A DNA stretch of 13,474 nucleotides from UBA5266 sp002411545. GTDB taxonomy: Bacteria > Bacteroidota > Bacteroidia > Bacteroidales > WCHB1-69. The DNA lies in the NCBI GenBank assembly GCA_028693085.1, contig JAQUWC010000059.1:1-13474 (forward strand), read 5' to 3'. Below are positions 1 to 7,315 of the stretch, one piece after another. The notes below the pieces were generated by a model, which worked only from the letters and a program-made list of their open reading frames with translations, ran no database searches and was not told where the DNA came from. How positions within the stretch are numbered: the stretch's first letter is position 1; each line of letters opens with the position of its first letter. A program made the position numbers and the translations under genes.

Positions 1-54
1 TTTAATGCATTTGTATTTATCAGATTTTTTGTTAGAAGCAATGAGTTACCATTA

Positions 55-612
55 TTACGGAATAATTCTGTCAGCATTTTTAGCGATAAAGTTTTCCCAT
101 CCCTTGTAGGTGTCGGAAGGTATGGGGTTATGGGATTGGAAGTAATGGCAGAGGGCAATTCCCAATGCATCGCTGGCATCAAGGTAGAGGGGTTTCTCTT
201 TCATAGGGATTAGGTGGCAGAGCATGGCTGCCATTTGTTCTTTGGATGCACTTCCTTTGCCGGTAATGGATTGCTTGACTTTTTTAGGAGAATATTCAAA
301 TACCGGAATGTTTTTATGTAGAGCCACGGCTATGGCAGTGCCTTGGGCTCGTCCTAATTTCAGCATGGATTGTACATTTTTACCGAAAAAGGGAGCTTCA
401 ATGGCCATGACATCGGGAAGGTGTTTTTCTATCAAAGCAAGGGTAAACTCGAAAATATGTTTCATGCGCAATAGTTGGTTGTCTTTAGGATTTAACTTCA
501 GCACACCCATGTCGAGGAGTTCTATGTCTTTGTTTTTGCTATGGATAATGCCGTAACCCATGATGTTTGAACCCGGGTCTATGCCTAATATGACCTGATC
601 GTTTAGCTGCAT
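55..612 (-). CDS. ruvC: Crossover junction endodeoxyribonuclease RuvC
   Basis: RuvC is the dimeric Holliday-junction resolvase that cuts four-way DNA intermediates symmetrically, working in the cytoplasm with the RuvAB branch-migration motor. The 185-residue protein has normal family length and the RNase H-like fold signature. The N-terminal ILGIDPGSNIMGYG strand carries D12, AIEAPFFGKN carries E72, and LDASDALGIALCH carries D145 and D148. Together these are the four acidic metal ligands equivalent to E. coli D7, E66, D138/H and D141. The conserved LGRAQG (86-91) and SPKKVKQSITGKGSASKEQM (108-127) segments are also present. The ATG at 610-612 is supported because the GIDPG motif sits only 10 residues in, and a -7 promoter element lies just upstream. 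It is divergent from the gene at 727 and no ruvA or ruvB is in the window. Identification is secure. Confidence 0.97.
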   Translation of the reverse strand: MQLNDQVILGIDPGSNIMGYGIIHSKNKDIELLDMGVLKLNPKDNQLLRMKHIFEFTLALIEKHLPDVMAIEAPFFGKNVQSMLKLGRAQGTAIAVALHKNIPVFEYSPKKVKQSITGKGSASKEQMAAMLCHLIPMKEKPLYLDASDALGIALCHYFQSHNPIPSDTYKGWENFIAKNADRIIP

Positions 613-625
613 GTGCGTTTTTCTG

Positions 626-633
626 CAAAGGTA
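626..633 (-). promoter_or_regulatory. Bacteroidota-type -7 element upstream of ruvC
   Basis: The minus strand reads TACCTTTG, a perfect match to the TAnnTTTG -7 consensus of the Bacteroidota primary sigma factor. It lies 13 bp from the ruvC ATG, so the transcript leader would be very short. I see no clear TTTG -33 box at the usual distance. The promoter role is inferred from motif and position. Confidence 0.5.
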
Positions 634-726
634 ATTAAAAGCTGAATATTATTTGGCTAAGCATACGATTTTTTATAGACTTTTCGTTGTGTTTGTGTTT
701 ATACGATACTTAAATTAATATATACT

Positions 727-1347
727 ATGCAACAAGCCCGTTTAACTTTGATAGCCGATCATGCCTTACACATGAAAGAGAAAGAAACTATCGTCGCTTT
801 ATGTACGGAAAGCGATGGGAAGTCTCTTTTACAGCAAGCCTTGAATCTACAATCAAATATTGTGAATTATAAAGATCCCGACCAAGCAGAGAAAGTGGTT
901 TATCAAGGGGTAAATAATAACGGGGATTTGTTATTTTCAGTGAAAGAAATAAATATACGCATTTCGAAACATCTTATTCAATTTTACTTTCCGTTTTTAT
1001 TTAGGGTAATGGTTGATTACATTCCATTACGTAATGCCTATTATCGATTCTTACATCATTTTCTCTCCCCGTTTCATAGCACCCGTTTGATAGAATTTCC
1101 TTCGTTTTGGGAACAGAAATCCCATGAAGTGAAAAACGAATGGCACGAACGTCGTTTAAAGGAATTACAATATAAACTGGTGAATGAAGGGACTTCGTTT
1201 AAACGCAGTCGCTTGAATTTGCAACTTTGCTTAGGCGAACCCACCTATGATATACGGACCATTATGGCAAATAAGTACAGGGTTTGGAGAGAAATTAAGT
1301 ATGATGATTTACTTCATCCGTCCGATTCGAATCCTTTATTGGCTTAA
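727..1347 (+). CDS. Hypothetical protein, unrecognised
   Basis: I do not recognise this 206-residue protein. It has no signal peptide, no cysteine cluster and no P-loop or other catalytic motif that I can name. Its centre (about 83-118) is rich in aromatic residues (IQFYFPFLFRVMVDYIPL, then NAYYRFLHHFL) and could be an amphipathic or membrane-associated helix, but it is too charged at the edges for a confident transmembrane call. The C-terminal half is basic and charged (HERRLKELQ, FKRSRLNLQ). A single uninterrupted frame fills the space between divergent ruvC and convergent lgt, and no longer frame competes with it, which argues for a real gene. The start ATG lacks a Shine-Dalgarno, as is normal here. 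Its TAA overlaps the lgt TAA on the opposite strand within one TTAA. It may be a lineage-restricted Bacteroidota protein. Confidence 0.7.
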   Translation: MQQARLTLIADHALHMKEKETIVALCTESDGKSLLQQALNLQSNIVNYKDPDQAEKVVYQGVNNNGDLLFSVKEINIRISKHLIQFYFPFLFRVMVDYIPLRNAYYRFLHHFLSPFHSTRLIEFPSFWEQKSHEVKNEWHERRLKELQYKLVNEGTSFKRSRLNLQLCLGEPTYDIRTIMANKYRVWREIKYDDLLHPSDSNPLLA

Positions 1348-2219
1348 GATTTCTTTTGATTGTCTATTGCTTGTTTTGGAACAAACAAGAGTTTCTTTTT
1401 ATACGAATAGTATAGACAGAAAATCCCAAGAATAATAAAAGGTATACTGAGCCATTGCCCCATATTTAACGTCATTCCTACTTCAAAATCGACTTGTTCT
1501 TTTTTTACAAATTCGATGAAGAAACGGGCGGTAAAAATCACGATAAGCAGGATTCCTGTGGTTCGTCCGGCATAGATTTTTCCTTTAGTATGTTTGAAAT
1601 AATACCATAGATGGAATAGAAAGAGGGAAAAATATACAAAAGCCTCATAGAGTTGTGTGGGATGTCGAGGTTCACAACATTCGTCGCTACCTTGAAGTTG
1701 CATAAAAATAAAACCCCAAGGTTTATCGGTGATGACGCCAATGATTTCGGAGTTCATCAAATTGCCACAACGCACAAAGGCGGCGGCAATGGGAACTGCG
1801 ATGGCTAAACGGTCTAATAGCCAAAGAATATTGATTTTATATTTATAGGCAAAATATACTACAAATAGAATGATGGCGATGACTCCGCCGTGGCTTGCCA
1901 AACCGGCATAGCCGGTGAATTGCCATCCTTGTGGTGTTTGTGTAAAAGGGATAAATATTTCCAAGAGATGGTGTTGGAAATATGCCCAATCGTAAAACAA
2001 GCAATGTCCGAGTCGCAGTCCGACCACGGTCCATAAAATGGTATAGATGGCAAAACGGTCAGTGAGTTGCTGAGGAAATCCTTCTTTTGACAACATTTTT
2101 TGAAACAGCAGGTAAGCGAGTAAAAAGCCACTTGCCAACAGCAAACCGTACCATCCGACTCTTACATTTCCCAATTCAAAGAGAATGGGGTCGACGTTCC
2201 AAGTAATATAAGCTAACAT
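1344..2219 (-). CDS. lgt: Prolipoprotein diacylglyceryl transferase Lgt
   Basis: Lgt is the inner-membrane enzyme that moves the diacylglyceryl group of phosphatidylglycerol onto the lipobox cysteine of prolipoproteins, the first step of lipoprotein maturation. The 291-residue polytopic protein has about seven hydrophobic segments. Family landmarks are clear: VGWYGLLLASGF near residues 21-32, GLASHGG with H110 (E. coli H103), the Lgt signature VRCGNLMNSEIIG with R150, N153 and E158 (E. coli R143, N146, E151), TDKPWG, and the C-terminal GRTTG, ARFFIEF and GQWLSIP segments. The tail after the last membrane helix is short and lysine-rich, fitting a cytoplasmic end. The start ATG lies 17 bp after the cysS stop, so it is very probably the last gene of the DUF1573-cysS-lgt operon. 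Its stop overlaps the convergent hypothetical gene by 4 bp. Confidence 0.97.
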   Translation of the reverse strand: MLAYITWNVDPILFELGNVRVGWYGLLLASGFLLAYLLFQKMLSKEGFPQQLTDRFAIYTILWTVVGLRLGHCLFYDWAYFQHHLLEIFIPFTQTPQGWQFTGYAGLASHGGVIAIILFVVYFAYKYKINILWLLDRLAIAVPIAAAFVRCGNLMNSEIIGVITDKPWGFIFMQLQGSDECCEPRHPTQLYEAFVYFSLFLFHLWYYFKHTKGKIYAGRTTGILLIVIFTARFFIEFVKKEQVDFEVGMTLNMGQWLSIPFIILGIFCLYYSYKKKLLFVPKQAIDNQKKS

Positions 2220-2236
2220 AATGATTTATTTTAATG

Positions 2237-3727
2237 TTATTTGGACCATTCCACACCGTCTTTGGTGTCTTTTATTGTGATGCCGATGGCTTGTAAGGCT
2301 TGCCGTATGCCGTCGGCCGAAGTATAATCTTTACGTTCTTTGGCTTGGCTGCGTAAGGAGAGGATGAGTTGCATTAAATCATCTTCCAGGTTTTTTGTTG
2401 TACTTTTTTCGTTATCGACACTCATACCCAGGATATCGAATAAGAAGGTATCGAATAAATGCGTAAGTTTTTCGATGTTTTCTTGAGCCAAGGATAGCTT
2501 GCCTGCATAGGCCGCATTGATGATGCGACCCGCATCGAAGAGGGTGGCAATGACAATGGGACTGTTAAAGTCGTCGTTCATGGCTTGGAGGCATGTTTGA
2601 AACAGGCGATCGACTTCGGCAAAGCTTTCCGGGTTTGTATTTGTTTGAGAAGGTTTTATTTTTTTTAGGGTGTCGTAAGCTTCCATCAGTTTATGCATGC
2701 CTTTTTCGGCAGCCAATAGGGCTTCGTTGGAGAAGTCGAGGGTGCTGCGGTAGTGGGCTTGTAACATAAAAAAACGTATGGTCATGGGGTCGAAAGCTTG
2801 GCTAAGCATAGAATGTGTCCCTTGAAAGAATTCGTCGAGGGTGATAAAGTTGCCGAGCGATTTGCCCATTTTTTGCCCGTTGATGGTTATCATATTATTA
2901 TGTAACCAATAGCGAACGGATGCAATGCCGTTGGCTACCGTACTTTGACATACTTCCGACTCATGATGAGGGAACAATAAATCCATACCCCCTCCATGTA
3001 TGTCGAATTGTTTGCCGAGGTATTTGGTACTCATGGCTGTACATTCGATGTGCCAGCCCGGAAAACCTACACTCCAGGGCGATTTCCATTTCATGATATG
3101 TTCGGGAGCTGCTTTTTTCCAAAGGGCAAAATCGGCAGAATTGCGTTTTTCATCTTGTCCGTCTAAGCTGCGCGAATTGGCGATGAGTTCTTCGAGTACA
3201 CGTCCCGATAATTTACCGTAACCGAAATCTTTGTCGTATTTTGCCACATCGAAATAGACCGAACCGTTAGCGATATAGGCATAGTCGTTGTGTAATATAT
3301 GTTCGACCATTTCGATTTGTTCGAGTATATGTCCGGAAGCGCGGGGTTCGATGGAAGGACGTAGCACATTGAGTTTGTCCATGGCAAAATGATATTTGTC
3401 CATATAATATTGTGCCACTTCCATGGGTTCCAATTGTTCTATTTGTGCTTTTTTTGCGATTTTATCTTCGCCTTCATCGGCATCGTTTTCCAAATGACCT
3501 ACGTCGGTAATGTTACGTACATAGCGTACTTTATATCCTAAGAACTTCAGGTATCGAAATATCAAGTCAAAGACGATAGCCGGACGTGCATGACCCAGAT
3601 GAGGTTCTCCGTACACGGTGGGACCGCATACATACATGCTGACAAAGGGAGGATGTAAAGGAACAAAAGTTTCTTTCTTACGATGAATGGTGTTATATAC
3701 TGTTAATGTATTGTTTTCAAGTAACAT
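2237..3727 (-). CDS. cysS: Cysteine--tRNA ligase (cysteinyl-tRNA synthetase)
   Basis: This class I aminoacyl-tRNA synthetase activates cysteine with ATP and charges tRNA-Cys in the cytoplasm. The 496-residue length is normal. The HIGH box is HLGH at 43-46 after YVCGPTVYGEP, and the KMSKS box is KMGKS at 286-290 followed by LGN. The zinc ligands that select the cysteine thiol are all present: C34, C229 (WHIECTAMS), H254 and E258 (PHHESEVC), matching E. coli C28, C209, H234 and E238. DIHGGGMDLLFPHHE is the family signature. The C-terminal region (about 345-496) is the helical anticodon-stem domain, ending with the charged segment SLRSQAKERKDYTSADGIR that is conserved in the family. The ATG is 4 bp beyond the stop of the DUF1573 gene, pointing to co-transcription. 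No defect is seen. Confidence 0.98.
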   Translation of the reverse strand: MLLENNTLTVYNTIHRKKETFVPLHPPFVSMYVCGPTVYGEPHLGHARPAIVFDLIFRYLKFLGYKVRYVRNITDVGHLENDADEGEDKIAKKAQIEQLEPMEVAQYYMDKYHFAMDKLNVLRPSIEPRASGHILEQIEMVEHILHNDYAYIANGSVYFDVAKYDKDFGYGKLSGRVLEELIANSRSLDGQDEKRNSADFALWKKAAPEHIMKWKSPWSVGFPGWHIECTAMSTKYLGKQFDIHGGGMDLLFPHHESEVCQSTVANGIASVRYWLHNNMITINGQKMGKSLGNFITLDEFFQGTHSMLSQAFDPMTIRFFMLQAHYRSTLDFSNEALLAAEKGMHKLMEAYDTLKKIKPSQTNTNPESFAEVDRLFQTCLQAMNDDFNSPIVIATLFDAGRIINAAYAGKLSLAQENIEKLTHLFDTFLFDILGMSVDNEKSTTKNLEDDLMQLILSLRSQAKERKDYTSADGIRQALQAIGITIKDTKDGVEWSK

Positions 3728-3731
3728 AAAT

Positions 3732-4817
3732 CTATTTTTTGGGAACTTCTATCAAGTTTCCTCTGATTTGTAAGGTAAGCTTAGGTTGGTCGGGATCGTT
3801 GGTAATGATGTCGATGGTTCTATATTGAGAGCCTGTTTTTCCGAATGTACGGAAGAGTGCATCGACGGGTATGCTTTCGCCGGGAGCTAATTCAGTTTTG
3901 ATAAGGGTAGGGGTAGTACAACCGCAGGATGTCTTTACTTTACGAATCATGAGGGTGCTTTTGCCGGTATTTTTAATGGTGAAAGTGCATTTGATGTCTT
4001 TTCCACTGGTGTCAGTACCAAAATTATATTCGTCCTTTTCAGTGAAAATATGGGGGGCGTTTTCACGTTGTTCGGGTGTCCATACTTTGAAATTGTCGTA
4101 AACTTCGGCAGAGATATAGAATGTTTTGCGTGGACGATCCGGATCGTTGGTATACATAAAGAAACGATCAAATACATTCCCCCAATCGTTTTTGATGCTT
4201 GCATCATAGGAAAAGCATAGGATGCCTTCGCCTTTGGGTTTAAGGAAAGGGGTAAGGTAAGATATTTTTATGTTTGCCGGTAAGGATTGGTAGGAGAAAG
4301 TCATGACTGAATCCCATTCATTGTAAAAGTGCAAGGTGTCATATACTATTTCTTCCCTGTGCATGATGTAACGTTTTTGGTTGGTTTTATAGCGTAAATT
4401 ACCTTCCTTCATGCCGTATTCTTCTTGTTTGGTTTTGGGTATAGGGACAATATAACCTTTTACCATAAGGTTGTAAGTCTCTGTTTTGCCGTTTTCTTCC
4501 GTTGTTACTTGAATGGGGAAAGCAAACATGCCTTTGCGGTTGCTCGGATCGACATATACGTGAATGTTTCCTTTTTCATTGGGTTGTACGGCTGATTTTT
4601 TCCAATCAAAACTCAAGCAGGGACAAGCCGTTGAATTGATCTGGCTTATCTTAATATCATCGGAGGATGTATTGGTGAAAAGAAATTGACAGGCAGCTTT
4701 CCCGGCTGTTTCTTGGATATGATAAAATTCATGTGTGGTTTCGACAAATTTAAGCCCTTGCGCATAAAAGCTGCTGATGAAAAATAACAAACAAATACTA
4801 ATTACAATTTTTTTCAT
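3732..4817 (-). CDS. Secreted DUF1573 domain protein
   Basis: This 361-residue exported protein belongs to the DUF1573 family, which is abundant in Bacteroidota and has an immunoglobulin-like (ASH/MSP-type) beta-sandwich fold of unknown biochemical function. Residues 1-19 form a signal peptide (KK, then the hydrophobic VISICLLFFISSFY, with cleavage likely around FYA-QG), and there is no lipobox cysteine. Three Ig-like units can be read. Residues 21-125 include FTNTSSDDIKISQI and a CPC motif at 65-67. A central unit of about 155-250 has no cysteines. Residues 258-361 are the canonical DUF1573 domain, with TIKNTGKSTLMIRKVKTSCG, CGC at 298-300, and ITNDPDQPKLTLQIRGN. It is the promoter-proximal gene of a tight run with cysS and lgt, 49 bp after dnaA. 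It is probably periplasmic or surface-exposed, and no function can be assigned. Confidence 0.9.
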   Translation of the reverse strand: MKKIVISICLLFFISSFYAQGLKFVETTHEFYHIQETAGKAACQFLFTNTSSDDIKISQINSTACPCLSFDWKKSAVQPNEKGNIHVYVDPSNRKGMFAFPIQVTTEENGKTETYNLMVKGYIVPIPKTKQEEYGMKEGNLRYKTNQKRYIMHREEIVYDTLHFYNEWDSVMTFSYQSLPANIKISYLTPFLKPKGEGILCFSYDASIKNDWGNVFDRFFMYTNDPDRPRKTFYISAEVYDNFKVWTPEQRENAPHIFTEKDEYNFGTDTSGKDIKCTFTIKNTGKSTLMIRKVKTSCGCTTPTLIKTELAPGESIPVDALFRTFGKTGSQYRTIDIITNDPDQPKLTLQIRGNLIEVPKK

Positions 4818-4866
4818 ATATCAATCATTTTTTTGATAGTTGGTAAACGTAAAATGCATAAAAATG

Positions 4867-6315
4867 TTATGAATTTTTCAATATTTTATCAATATTATTT
4901 AAATCTTCTTTGATCTTTTTATCGGTAGCGATGAGATTTTCAATGGATCGGCAAGCGTGTAAGACGGTAGCGTGGTCTTTATCGCCGCATTTTGCTCCGA
5001 TTTGTGATAAGGACATATCGGTATATTTTTTGGCAAAATACATCGAAGAATGTCTTACATGTACGATATCCCGCTTCCTGGATTTGGAAAACAAGAGATT
5101 GACAGGCATATTATAATAATCGCATACTACTTTTTGAATGTAATCGATTGACATTTCATGGGCTGTATTTTGGACAAACTTATCAATCATTTGTTTGGCT
5201 AATTCGACGGTAATTTGTTTTTTGTTTAAAGAAGATTGTGCTAAAATGGAAATAATGGCACCTTCGATTTCACGCACATTGGTTACGATGCGATAGGCCA
5301 AATATTCTATGACTTCTTCATCGATGTCTTGGATGCCGTTGTTGTATAATTTACTTCGGATGATTTTGATGCGGGTTTCTTTATCGGGAACTTGCAAATC
5401 GGCCGATAAACCCCATTTAAAACGGGATAACAAACGCTGTTCAAAGCCTGTCATTTCGGAAGGTGATTTGTCGGAGGTGATGACCAATTGCTTGTTTTTT
5501 TGATGATAAAAATTAAAGATATGGAAAAATACTTCTTGGGTTTTGGGTTTAGACACTAAGAATTCGATATCATCAATAATCAACACATCGAGCAAGTGGT
5601 AGAAATGTACAAAATCGTTGATGTTGTTTCCTCTGGCAGCTTCTATGTATTGTTGGATAAAGGTCTCGGCATTGACGTATAATACGGTCAATTCGGGGAA
5701 GTTCTTTTTAGTTTCTAAGCCTATGGCATGAGCCAAATGGGTTTTGCCTAAGCCGACGCTTGAATATATAAATAAAGGATTAAAAGCTGTTTTGCCGGGG
5801 TTTTTGGCAATGGCATAGCCGGCTGCTCGGGCTAAACGATTGCAATCCCCTTCGATGAAATTATCAAAGTTGAGGTTTTTATTTAATTGTGATTTTATAT
5901 TTAATTTTTTGATACCCGGTAATACAAAAGGATTGGGTATTTGACGTAGCTCTTGATCCTCTTCAATAAAAATAGGATTTTTAGTTTGTGATTCTACGGC
6001 GTTGATGGTAGAAGTAGGTAGGGTAACACTTGATTTTTCGCCGCTATCGGAGGAGGAAATGGGGATTTTATATTCCAATTTTCCATTTGCTCCCAACACT
6101 TTTTTGATGGCGGTTTTTAATAATTCCCAAAAATTTCCTTCAATGAATTCATGATAAAACATCGAAGGCACTTCAATCGTAAGTACGTGTTTGCTTAATC
6201 CAATGGCTTTAATAGGCGTGAACCAAGTTTCGTAACTTTGCGCTGAAATGTTTTCTTTAATGATTTTTAAGCATTGATTCCAAATGATTTGACAATCGTT
6301 TACTTTTCCATCCAT
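4867..6315 (-). CDS. dnaA: Chromosomal replication initiator protein DnaA
   Basis: DnaA is the AAA+ initiator that binds DnaA boxes at oriC, assembles with ATP and opens the origin. The 482-residue protein shows all four domains. Domain I (about 8-85) has IIKENISAQSYETWFTPI and the FYHEFIEGNF segment. A variable linker (about 86-145) follows. The AAA+ domain has the Walker A-region SSVGLGKT at 185-192, Walker B VLIIDD at 244-249, sensor I ITSDK, the box VII arginine-finger region LLSRFKWGL and the sensor II region VREIEGAI. Domain IV (about 390-482) has the helix-turn-helix signature DHATVLHAC at 447-455. The oddity is the Walker A start: most DnaA proteins have glycine where this one has S185. 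The ATG gives a normal domain I. Upstream are an inverted repeat and a -7 element. dnaA need not be beside the origin in Bacteroidota. Confidence 0.97.
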   Translation of the reverse strand: MDGKVNDCQIIWNQCLKIIKENISAQSYETWFTPIKAIGLSKHVLTIEVPSMFYHEFIEGNFWELLKTAIKKVLGANGKLEYKIPISSSDSGEKSSVTLPTSTINAVESQTKNPIFIEEDQELRQIPNPFVLPGIKKLNIKSQLNKNLNFDNFIEGDCNRLARAAGYAIAKNPGKTAFNPLFIYSSVGLGKTHLAHAIGLETKKNFPELTVLYVNAETFIQQYIEAARGNNINDFVHFYHLLDVLIIDDIEFLVSKPKTQEVFFHIFNFYHQKNKQLVITSDKSPSEMTGFEQRLLSRFKWGLSADLQVPDKETRIKIIRSKLYNNGIQDIDEEVIEYLAYRIVTNVREIEGAIISILAQSSLNKKQITVELAKQMIDKFVQNTAHEMSIDYIQKVVCDYYNMPVNLLFSKSRKRDIVHVRHSSMYFAKKYTDMSLSQIGAKCGDKDHATVLHACRSIENLIATDKKIKEDLNNIDKILKNS

Positions 6316-6333
6316 GTATTAAGTTTTTAGAAA

Positions 6334-6356
6334 TTAAGATAATGCATTAATCTTAA
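6334..6356. repeat. Inverted repeat in the dnaA leader
   Basis: Arms TTAAGAT (6334-6340) and ATCTTAA (6350-6356) are perfect complements around a 9-nt centre containing the palindrome AATGCATT. The element sits 19 bp upstream of the dnaA ATG, inside the predicted leader. It could be a weak RNA hairpin or a protein-binding operator. The composition is pure AT-rich background, so chance occurrence is possible. Confidence 0.4.
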
Positions 6357-6442
6357 TAATCTGTTTATTTATTTTATCAGTTGTTTAAATCCTTATGATT
6401 GAAGTGCATGATTGTTTTCTATGACTTCCATATCTTTTGTCG

Positions 6443-6450
6443 CAAAATTA
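6443..6450 (-). promoter_or_regulatory. Candidate -7 element for dnaA
   Basis: The minus strand reads TAATTTTG, matching the Bacteroidota consensus TAnnTTTG. It would give a dnaA leader of roughly 120 nt that includes the inverted repeat at 6334-6356. No exact TTTG -33 box is seen, only a T-rich run at the expected place. Confidence 0.4.
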
Positions 6451-6695
6451 ACATTAAAAAGTGTAAAAAACTTATGAAAAGAAATTGATTTATTAAAAAA
6501 AATATGTATTAAAATCTCTTTTCAGTAACTTATGTAAATACTCCAAAATATTTTTCATGTATCAGTATGACAATACTATATAAAGTCGTAAATAGCGTAA
6601 TTTTAAAGGGTTTAGGTAGTAATTTGCAAGCATGCAGTCATATAAAAAATATTTTCGAATTTTTTCATTTCGGGATGTTGAAATGTAATGTTATT

Positions 6696-7313
6696 TTATA
6701 CGGTTTCTATATATTCCATTTTCACGGCAGGCATGTTTTTAAATTGAGAGAGGACTTCAGGACTTTTAGTACGCGGGATTTCACAGATGATGATACATTT
6801 TTCTTTTTCGTAATCATTTCTTTTAATAGAGATAAAATCTTTTTTTAGTGCTTGCATCACTTCATTCATATAGGGATAGTCAAAGCGGATATGAAAGATG
6901 TTGTTAATGGTTTTTTCGATGATATTTGCTTTTTCAATGGTCATTTGTGTGGTTGTTTTGTAGGCATTTATCAATCCGCTCAAGCCAAGTTTAGTACCAC
7001 CGAAATAACGAATAACGACCGCCAGTACATTTTTTAATTCGTAGGATAACAATTGTCCGTAGATAGGTTTACCGGCGGTGCCGGAGGGTTCTCCGTCGTC
7101 GTTGATGCGGTAGGCTGCTTCGTGGATATGGCCTAAGGTATAGGCATAGCAATGATGACGGGCATTGTAATGTTCTTTTTTTAGCTGTTGCAGAATGTGT
7201 TTAATCTCCTCTTCCGAGGTAACAGGATATAGCAAACCGACAAAGCGGCTTCCTTTTATCTTAAATTGAGCCTCCGACATTTTATCTATGGTTTTATAAA
7301 TGTCGTCGCTCAT
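6696..7313 (-). CDS. YigZ/IMPACT (UPF0029) family protein
   Basis: This 205-residue protein belongs to the YigZ/IMPACT family. The family is conserved from bacteria to eukaryotes; the mammalian member modulates Gcn2 signalling, while the bacterial role is not established. The N-terminal UPF0029 domain (about 15-125) carries the signature blocks KGSRFVG (20-26), ARHHCYAYTLG (51-61), INDDGEPSGTAGKPI (70-84) and VVIRYFGGTKLGLSGLINAY (99-118). The C-terminal ferredoxin-like DUF1949 domain follows (about 135-195). Length and domain order are normal. Its ATG is separated from the OPT transporter stop by only 2 bp, which makes it the last gene of the DUF349-OPT-YigZ run. Family assignment is secure; a functional link to the transporter is only suggested by the spacing. 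Confidence 0.95.
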   Translation of the reverse strand: MSDDIYKTIDKMSEAQFKIKGSRFVGLLYPVTSEEEIKHILQQLKKEHYNARHHCYAYTLGHIHEAAYRINDDGEPSGTAGKPIYGQLLSYELKNVLAVVIRYFGGTKLGLSGLINAYKTTTQMTIEKANIIEKTINNIFHIRFDYPYMNEVMQALKKDFISIKRNDYEKEKCIIICEIPRTKSPEVLSQFKNMPAVKMEYIETV

Positions 7314-7315
7314 GT

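Larger units (their letters stand above)
6316..6695. other. AT-rich spacer between yigZ end and dnaA start
   Basis: This 380-bp stretch has no convincing gene. Near dnaA it holds a 7-bp inverted repeat (6334-6356) and a candidate -7 element on the minus strand (6443-6450). A short inverted repeat, CATTTC/GAAATG (6666-6671 and 6680-6685), lies just after the YigZ-family stop codon. It lacks a T-run on the transcribed side. I found no cluster of DnaA boxes (TTATNCACA or its complement), so I do not call an origin. Confidence 0.6.

Noticed and set aside
1..54. Gene following ruvC at the left edge
   Set aside because: Only 54 bp remain. The visible ATG frames on the minus strand hit stops at once and nothing can be recognised.
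6666..6685. Hairpin after the YigZ gene as a terminator
   Set aside because: The stem is only 6 bp with an 8-nt loop, and on the transcribed strand it is followed by A residues, not a T-run.
6316..6695. Replication origin next to dnaA
   Set aside because: I looked for clusters of TTATNCACA or its complement on both strands and found none. AT-richness alone is not enough, and dnaA and oriC are often apart in Bacteroidota.
6567..6848. 93-residue plus-strand reading frame
   Set aside because: More than half of it is antisense to the 3' end of the well-supported YigZ-family gene, and the rest is AT-rich spacer with F/Y/I-rich noise.
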